NCBI GenBank assembly: GCA_017436025.1
Contig: JAFSDX010000081.1
Span: 1 to 43,583 of the forward strand
Reading direction: 5' to 3'
DNA from: Thermoguttaceae bacterium
Lineage (GTDB): Bacteria > Planctomycetota > Planctomycetia > Pirellulales > Thermoguttaceae
Length of the DNA: 43,583 nt
Made by a program: the position numbers and the translations under genes. The notes beneath the pieces are model-generated. The model was not told the DNA's origin and searched no databases. It saw nothing but the letters and a program-made list of their open reading frames with translations. Shown here one piece after another: positions 38,546 to 43,583 of the stretch; the first letter of the stretch is position 1, and the number at the start of each line of letters is the position of its first letter.

Positions 38546-39496
38546 ATGTTTTTCCCGCACGACAATCGAGCCGACGAAGACCCGAAATGCGTCGCGCTTC
38601 TGCGCAAACACGGTTCGCGAGGTTACGGCGTGTACTGGCGGCTGATCGAGCGGCTTCATTGCGCCGAAACGCTCGAACTCGAAACGGATTTCGCCGCGCT
38701 CGCTTGGGTTATGCGCGAACGCGCGGCGCTCGTCGAGAGCGTCGTTCGCGATTTCGGGCTCTTCGAGTTCAGCGAAGACGGGTCGCGTTTTTTCTCGACG
38801 GCGCTCAATAAACGTTGCGAGAAAAGGATTAGTCGTCGCTTAGAAATTTCGGAAGTCCGACGCGAAGCGGGTCGAGCGAGCGCCGAAGCGCGCAAACGCA
38901 AACGCGAGGAAGCGCAAGCGACGTCCGAAACGCCGACGCTTGACGCCGAGTCGCAAAACGTCGAACGACAAAACGAAGCGTCGGAGACGCCGACCGAAAC
39001 GACGCAAGAAACGAACGAACGCAAACCGAAAAATATCGACGGTTGCGAAAACGCAAAACAAAAGGACGCGGCGCCGGAAATCGCGCCCGACGTCTGCGAA
39101 TCGAACGCGGAAGAAACGGACGACGTCGCGTCGTTCGAGTCCCCGCCCTATCCCGCCGACGAACTGATCGCGCTTTGGAACGAGTATTTCGGAACGACGA
39201 AGCAGCGGTATCGCGGTTTACAATTAGACGCCGTGTCGCACGAACGAGCGAAGCGCGCTTGGGAGGAATACGGCGACCTACAAACGTTCCGCAAAGCCTT
39301 TGAAACGGCGCGGTTAGACAAGTTCCCTTGGCTTTTAAGAGACGCGTTGAAACCGGAAAATATTCAACGGTTGATCGCGAAGGAGGAGAAAGAAAATGAA
39401 CTCGACGCTCGGGCCGCCCCGAATCGCGCCGCGCAACGACGCGACGTCGCCTTTGGGGCTAAGTACGACTTTTCGCGATTTTCAAAACGCGAATGA
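38546..39496 (+). CDS. Replication initiator-like protein with DUF4373 domain
   Basis: A 316-residue protein. Residues 1-95 match DUF4373: MFFPHDNRADEDPKCVALLR then KHGSRGYGVYWRLIERLHCA, typical of phage replication initiators (a winged-helix, DnaD/O-like N-terminus). The middle (residues about 110-205) is a low-complexity charged linker. The C-terminal 110 residues (ADELIALWNEYFGTTKQRYR and later EEYGDLQTFRKAFETARLDK) resemble the C-terminal part of such proteins. The downstream loader gene overlaps it by 101 bases. It likely melts or marks the origin and recruits the loader. Confidence 0.82.
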   Translation: MFFPHDNRADEDPKCVALLRKHGSRGYGVYWRLIERLHCAETLELETDFAALAWVMRERAALVESVVRDFGLFEFSEDGSRFFSTALNKRCEKRISRRLEISEVRREAGRASAEARKRKREEAQATSETPTLDAESQNVERQNEASETPTETTQETNERKPKNIDGCENAKQKDAAPEIAPDVCESNAEETDDVASFESPPYPADELIALWNEYFGTTKQRYRGLQLDAVSHERAKRAWEEYGDLQTFRKAFETARLDKFPWLLRDALKPENIQRLIAKEEKENELDARAAPNRAAQRRDVAFGAKYDFSRFSKRE

Positions 39497-40217
39497 CGCC
39501 GCGCCGCCAACGGAGGCGTTCGACGACGCGTCCGAAGAATCAACCGTTTGTAAGTACTGCGACGGCGACGGTTATTTCATCGAAAACGGCGTCGCCAAAC
39601 GTTGCGCTTGCGTCGTCGAAGAACGTCGCAAACGTTACCGCGCGGAAGCGGGCTTGCCCTATTTCGAGCGGCGCGAACTCGAACCGCCGGCCCGCGAATA
39701 CGTCGCCAACTTCGACAAAATCGCGCGTTCGCGGCGCAACTGGATCGCGTTTTTCGGGAAGACCGGAAGCGGCAAGTCGACGCAAGCCTTCGGAATCGTC
39801 GACGCGTTGACGACTCGCGAACGTCCGGTTCGAGCGCAAACGTTGTTATACGGCGACTTCGTTCGTCGGATGGCCGCGCTCCGTTACGACGCCGTCGAAT
39901 TCGAAAAAAGTTTTCGGAAAGCGACGAACGCGCCGCTACTCCTTGTCGACGACTTCCTCGACGTCGTTCCGAAAGCGAACTCATTCGAGGAACACGTCGC
40001 GCAAGCGTTGATTAAGCGGCGGTACGAAACCCGTTTGCCGCTGATACTTACGACGGAAACGACGCCGCGTCGAATGGTCGCGGAATCGCCTTGCGGCGAA
40101 GCGCTTCTCGGGCGCATCGTCGAGATGTGCGACGCCCGCATCACGATCGCCGAAGAGAACGCCGTCAACCATCGCCTTTGTTCCCTCGCGTTCAACCGCG
40201 ACGTTATCCCTTATTAA
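39396..40217 (+). CDS. DnaC/IstB-like helicase loader ATPase
   Basis: A 273-residue AAA+ protein. ATG 39396 has AAGGAGGAGAAAGAAA before it, the strongest ribosome site of the region, so the 101-base overlap with the initiator gene is real. Residues about 50-75 carry a zinc knuckle, CKYCDGDGYFIENGVAKRC, ending in AC. Walker A is FFGKTGSGKSTQAFG, Walker B PLLLVDDFLD, sensor 1 LPLILTTETT, and LLGRIVEMCD holds the arginine-finger region. It loads the replicative helicase at the phage origin. Order and length fit phage DnaC-like proteins. Confidence 0.88.
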   Translation: MNSTLGPPRIAPRNDATSPLGLSTTFRDFQNANDAAPPTEAFDDASEESTVCKYCDGDGYFIENGVAKRCACVVEERRKRYRAEAGLPYFERRELEPPAREYVANFDKIARSRRNWIAFFGKTGSGKSTQAFGIVDALTTRERPVRAQTLLYGDFVRRMAALRYDAVEFEKSFRKATNAPLLLVDDFLDVVPKANSFEEHVAQALIKRRYETRLPLILTTETTPRRMVAESPCGEALLGRIVEMCDARITIAEENAVNHRLCSLAFNRDVIPY

Positions 40218-40246
40218 CCAACGCCTTACGAAATCAGAAAAGCAAA

Positions 40247-40555
40247 ATGAAACGTATCGAATTCGAGTCGGACGACGTCGACCGAGACGGCGGCGACGGC
40301 GAGAAGTTTATTCATCTCGCGCCGGTCGGCGAGTATTTGGAATTTGCCGCGGCCAATATTAGAAAAACCGCAAAAAATTTGACCAAAGCCGCCGCCAATA
40401 TTGAAGACGCGCTTCCTTTTCTCGGTCATTTTATCGACGAAAACGAACGCGCGCTTCGCAATATCGAGAAACTTAAAGGCTTGCAAGAGTTGATTTTCGA
40501 GTTGAGCGAACGCGTCGAAAAGCTCGAAAAAGCGACGCAACGTCAACAGAGTTAA
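40247..40555 (+). CDS. Small coiled-coil protein
   Basis: A 102-residue protein from ATG 40247 (MKRIEFESDDVDRDGGDGEK). It continues with a long amphipathic helix (EFAAANIRKTAKNLTKAAAN) and a coiled-coil end (ELIFELSERVEKLEKATQRQ). AGAAAAGCAAA is a weak ribosome site. Follows the loader gene by 30 bases. Not recognised. Confidence 0.6.
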   Translation: MKRIEFESDDVDRDGGDGEKFIHLAPVGEYLEFAAANIRKTAKNLTKAAANIEDALPFLGHFIDENERALRNIEKLKGLQELIFELSERVEKLEKATQRQQS

Positions 40556-40638
40556 ATTCTTGCGACGCGCCTTGAAAAACTCCGGCGACTTGCGCAAAAA
40601 CGAAAATCTCAACCCAAAGAATCGAAAGGACTTAAACA

Positions 40639-41784
40639 ATGACGCTTAAACAAAACGAAACGCTCGACGTCGAAATTGAAAACGCGCTTGCGGAACCGCT
40701 CGACGACGATTTCGAAGACGATTATTACGACGACGAAGAAGAAGACGGCGACTATTACGACGACGAAGACGACTTGGACGACGTCGCGGAACTCGACGAA
40801 ACCGTTTTGGAAAACGACGTCGAAACGGAAGCGGTAACGAACGCAACCGACGACGGCGCCGAAGTTTGCGACGCGCCGAAAGAAGACGCGCCTTCGCCGG
40901 TTCCCGTCGTTTCGTCGGTCGGCGAAATCGTCGAGCAAACGCAAAAAACGAACGCCGTCGAAAATTGGAGCCGCGAACGGCTTGTTTCGGAAGTCGAGGC
41001 GCGAGAAGAGTTTCGAGCGCGTTCGAAGGAACTTTTGCGAGCCTTGAAGGCGGCGAAAGAAGCGTCGGCGCATTGGGGACGCGAAACGAAACGGCTCCGC
41101 GAAGAACTCGAAGAGCTGGTTAGCGAATACGCCCGCGACGCGGAACCCCGTCCCCTGCTTGACTTTGCGGAAACGAACGTGGCGGCGCTCGAACGTAAAG
41201 CCGAACCGGCGGGCGTCGTCTACACTTCGTCGCAAGACGTCGAAATTTCGAACGACTGGGCGTCGTATCGCGTCGACGAACATTTTCGCTTGACCGACTC
41301 GCAGTTCGAGAAGCTCGGTTTGGAGATCGACGCGACCGTCGGCGAACTCTCCAACCTCTTGAACGACTTGACTTCCGGACGCAAAAAGATTAAAGGCGTC
41401 GGGCCCGCGTTCGTTGAAAAATTGGCCGATCAGTTCGACAAATTTTGGGAGTCGGACGCTTATCGACGTTGCGTCAAACGCGTCGAAAAGCCGGTCGAAA
41501 CCGCGCTCGAAAAGGCGAACGAAGTCGAAAAATCCGACGAAACGAATGAAACGCAAACCGTTGAAAGTCAAACGGTTGTCGACGACAAAAACGCGCCGGT
41601 TTCTCCCGACGAGTTCGACGCGATTCGCCAAACGATCGACGAAATCGACGCCGGAATCGCTCGCGGCGTTTGGGAAGGCTTCGACGGCGCCGCCGGGCGC
41701 TCCGGGACCGAGCTACCGCTCGAACTCGGTTTCGTCTCCCGTTGGTCGCTAACGCGTTCGCTCAACTTCGGTTATATTAGTTAA
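40639..41784 (+). CDS. Hypothetical protein with acidic N-terminus and HhH-like segment; 3' end from repeat
   Basis: A 381-residue protein. Residues about 10-60 are extremely acidic (PLDDDFEDDYYDDEEEDGDY). Residues about 110-165 are helical (EEFRARSKELLRALKAAKEA). Residues about 250-270 contain KKIKGVGPAFVEKLADQFDK, a helix-hairpin-helix-like stretch that may bind DNA. The last 32 residues, from GAAGRSGTELPLELGFVSRW to the stop, are encoded by repeat copy 11 in the sense direction. So the original C-terminus was replaced or extended by the element. Two upstream sites (GAAAGGACTTAAACA) support ATG 40639. Function unknown; an SSB-like or recombination accessory role is possible. Confidence 0.65.
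   Translation: MTLKQNETLDVEIENALAEPLDDDFEDDYYDDEEEDGDYYDDEDDLDDVAELDETVLENDVETEAVTNATDDGAEVCDAPKEDAPSPVPVVSSVGEIVEQTQKTNAVENWSRERLVSEVEAREEFRARSKELLRALKAAKEASAHWGRETKRLREELEELVSEYARDAEPRPLLDFAETNVAALERKAEPAGVVYTSSQDVEISNDWASYRVDEHFRLTDSQFEKLGLEIDATVGELSNLLNDLTSGRKKIKGVGPAFVEKLADQFDKFWESDAYRRCVKRVEKPVETALEKANEVEKSDETNETQTVESQTVVDDKNAPVSPDEFDAIRQTIDEIDAGIARGVWEGFDGAAGRSGTELPLELGFVSRWSLTRSLNFGYIS
41686..41766 (+). repeat. Dispersed structured repeat, copy 11, inside a coding frame
   Basis: Head GGCGCCGCCGGGCGCTCCGG, hairpin GAGCTACCGCTC (arms changed together relative to most copies), then CTCCCGTTGGTCGCTAACG and TTCGCTCAACTTCGGTTA. Sense orientation in the 3' end of the gene at 40639. Confidence 0.9.
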
Positions 41785-41847
41785 CCCGTTTTTGTCGTCA
41801 AGCGCGACGTCAGATAACGACAATCTAAGATAAAGGAATAAACGACA

Positions 41848-42207
41848 ATGATTTGCCAACCGAAAATGCTCGACGGTCGAACGGAAATTTTGCGGGAAGA
41901 CGCGCGAGCGATCGCGGAATTCATCGAAACGCGACTCGCTCGTTTCCCGGAAGAGGATTACGACATTTACGTCGAAATCCTTGAAGCGACGGACTTTTAC
42001 TTCAGCAAGGGCGACCGCGTGTTCTCGGAAATCAGCAGCTTGCCGCCCGCCCTGCTCTTCGAAATTTGCCGAATTTTGAACGAGCGGCCCAAAATCGGCG
42101 ACGCGTTTAAACTCCGCGACCGCTATGACTTGGCGCAAGACCGCAAAGAAAAAGGAAAAGGCGACGCGGATGAAAATCTTTCTGCCTTGGCCGCCGTCGG
42201 CGAATAA
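41848..42207 (+). CDS. Hypothetical protein
   Basis: A 119-residue helical acidic protein (MICQPKMLDGRTEILREDAR, EDYDIYVEILEATDFYFSKG, SLPPALLFEICRILNERP). AAAGGAATAAACGACA before the ATG. Overlaps rusA by 38 bases and probably coupled to it. Not recognised. Confidence 0.65.
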   Translation: MICQPKMLDGRTEILREDARAIAEFIETRLARFPEEDYDIYVEILEATDFYFSKGDRVFSEISSLPPALLFEICRILNERPKIGDAFKLRDRYDLAQDRKEKGKGDADENLSALAAVGE

Positions 42208-42592
42208 AATTTGGCGCAACCTCCGAGGCTCGCGCGGTTTATACCTTGCGAAAGAGTACAAACGCTTCGTCGACGAATCGAAAATTTGGCTTTGGAAGCA
42301 AGGTTCGCCGCGCGTTCTCGGCGACGAAAACCTTGAAGTCGTTATCAAGCTATATCCGCCTACCAAAAGAGGTTACGACGTCGACAACAGGATAAAACCG
42401 ACGCTCGACGCGCTCACGAAAGTCGGATTTTGGCGCGACGACAAAATCGCTCGAAAAGTTACGGCGATCGCCTGCGATCCGATTCCGGGCGGCGGCGCGG
42501 TCGTTGAAATTTACAAATTTTCACCCCTCGACGAAAGGTCGCCGACGCGCGAGTTCGCGACTTTTCGACGGGGGGTAAGGAGGGCTAGTTAA
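42170..42592 (+). CDS. rusA: RusA-type Holliday junction resolvase
   Basis: A 140-residue endonuclease that cuts four-way junctions. Family features: MKIFLPWPPSANKIWRNLRG at the start, YKRFVDESKIW, and the catalytic acidic core RGYDVDNRIKPTLDALTKVG with FWRDDKIARKV, where the conserved aspartates are seen. ATG 42170 follows AAAGGAAAAGGCGACGCGG. A second resolvase-like nuclease is encoded at 13286-13767, so this element may carry two different junction nucleases, at least one intact. The stop is followed by the YqaJ-like gene. Confidence 0.92.
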   Translation: MKIFLPWPPSANKIWRNLRGSRGLYLAKEYKRFVDESKIWLWKQGSPRVLGDENLEVVIKLYPPTKRGYDVDNRIKPTLDALTKVGFWRDDKIARKVTAIACDPIPGGGAVVEIYKFSPLDERSPTREFATFRRGVRRAS

Positions 42593-43583
42593 ACGATTGT
42601 TAAAAAAGACGTTAAAAAGGACTTAGACCTTGACTTTGGAAAAATCGGCGGAACCGCGATCAGCGCGATCGTCGGTCTTAACCCTTGGGAAACCGCGCTT
42701 TCGACTTACCTGAAGATTCGCGGCGAAGTCGGCGCGACGCCGCGCGACAGCTCGCGGTCGTCGCTACGAGCCGGTCGTCGCGTCGATTTTTCAAGCGGGC
42801 CGTCCTGAATTTCGCGTCGAATGCAATCGACGTAAAACCGACGAGCCGGAACTTTACGTTCACGCCGAACACTTTTTTTGATCGGACGGCCCGACCGGCT
42901 TCTTTACGATTCGAGCGGCGAAAAGCTCCTCGCCGGACTCGAAATCAAGACGGCGAACGTCGCCAATATGCGCGTTTGGGGCGCGCAAGGTAGACGACGT
43001 CCCGAAACATTACTTGCCGCAACGTCAATGCTACACATGTTAGCAAACTCGACGATTGGCGTTTGGCGGTCGCTTTTCTCGATTCGGAAGGCGCGATGAG
43101 AACTTATCGCGAGTATCAAATCGCTTTCGACGCCGAACTTTACGACGCGCTCGTCGAAAGCGCGGTCGACTTTTGGGAAAATTACGTCGTTCCGGGAAAT
43201 CCGCCGGAGATGGAACGCGCCGACCCGACGACGCAACGTTGGGTCGCGGAACGGTTTCCGGCGAACGTCGCGCCGATCGAGCGAGCGACCGACGCCGAAG
43301 AAGCGTTAATGCGCGAGTATCTCGACGCAAAAAACGCCAAGCTCGAAGCCGAGACCGCGTTGGAGCAAGTCGAGACGCGGCTTAAACTTGCGATCGGCGA
43401 ACGCGACGGAATCTTTTCCGACAATTACGGCAAAGTAACTTGGAAACGTTGCAAGGACTCGCGCCGCGTTGATTACCGCGCCGTCGTCGACGAACTGAAA
43501 CCGTCCGCCGAAACGCTCGAGCGCTTCGCGAAAACGGTTCCGGGCGTTCGCCGCTTCGAAACGAAATCGCTCAAATACGCCGA
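42593..43583 (+). pseudogene. YqaJ-type viral exonuclease, broken by several frameshifts
   Basis: One gene is readable only by changing frame at least four times. Frame pieces in order: DFGKIGGTAISAIVGLNPWE (from about 42626), GRRYEPVVASIFQAGRPEFR (about 42767), LIGRPDRLLYDSSGEKLLAG then LEIKTANVANM (about 42880), DDVPKHYLPQ (about 42992), and DDWRLAVAFLDSEGAMRTYR (about 43055), open to the end of the window. The order of IGGT-S-IVGLNPW, E in RRYEPVV, D in GRPD and ExK in LEIKT matches YqaJ/lambda-type nucleases. No normal start codon lies in the first frame (ATT at 42596 follows AAGGAGG). One shift falls in a run of seven T. Either a decayed gene or poor sequence quality; the gene continues beyond the window. 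Confidence 0.78.

Overview
The window reads as part of a temperate bacteriophage or prophage from an uncultured, fairly GC-rich bacterium. Support comes from dense, overlapping gene packing with Shine-Dalgarno sites (AAGGAG-type), a CI-like repressor between divergent promoters, a tRNA-Arg, and many phage families: toprim primase-helicase, Sak4-like ATPase with DUF669, DUF3799 nuclease, terminase small subunit, ParB-like protein, Gp37/Gp68, DUF4373 initiator, DnaC-like loader, RusA, YqaJ. No portal, capsid, large terminase or integrase is visible, so the virion and integration genes lie elsewhere. The host cannot be named; a planctomycete-like host is only a guess from codon style and the CsrA/NtrC/sigma repertoire.

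Layout. Everything left of about 30.0 kb is transcribed leftward (minus strand); everything right of about 30.1 kb is transcribed rightward. 0-10.4 kb (minus): truncated Dam methylase, primase-helicase, HTH/zinc protein, NtrC-like AAA+ regulator, DUF5664 dNTP-pyrophosphohydrolase-like protein, ThyX, a trypsin-like protease coupled to a beta-rich protein, a radical SAM protein and a coiled-coil membrane protein. 10.5-16.7 kb: SF2 helicase, a Holliday-resolvase-like nuclease, DUF669, Sak4-like ATPase, DUF3799 nuclease and a sigma-like factor. 16.8-19.7 kb: a long Cys-rich/coiled protein and a terminase small subunit. 20.3-23.1 kb: a 7-deazaguanine pathway block (PRTase-FolE fusion, QueE, QueD) ending in a broken DpdA/TGT-like base-exchange gene. 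23.1-24.3 kb: gene remnants and a ParB-like gene, each joined to a dispersed repeat. 24.3-25.5 kb: a non-coding, A+T-tract/iteron-rich region with large inverted repeats, a candidate replication origin. 26.5-30.0 kb: a lower-GC cassette (Gp37/Gp68, TcmP, a deoxyribosyltransferase/TIR-like protein, the repressor). 30.3-36.4 kb: many small rightward genes and the tRNA. 36.4-43.6 kb: CsrA, a secreted CAP-domain protein, a sigma factor, DUF4373 initiator, DnaC-like loader, RusA and a frame-broken YqaJ nuclease.

The most unusual signal is a dispersed element of about 60-115 bp (mostly 80-85 bp), present in at least 11 copies on both strands at gene ends, gene starts and inside genes. It can fold into several hairpins, one with a compensatory base-pair change between copies. 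It interrupts or replaces ends of the DpdA-like, ParB-like, terminase-small-subunit and other genes. Separately, several genes carry frameshifts or an in-frame TAG (helicase, resolvase, Sak4, YqaJ); whether these are real decay or sequencing error cannot be settled from the sequence alone.
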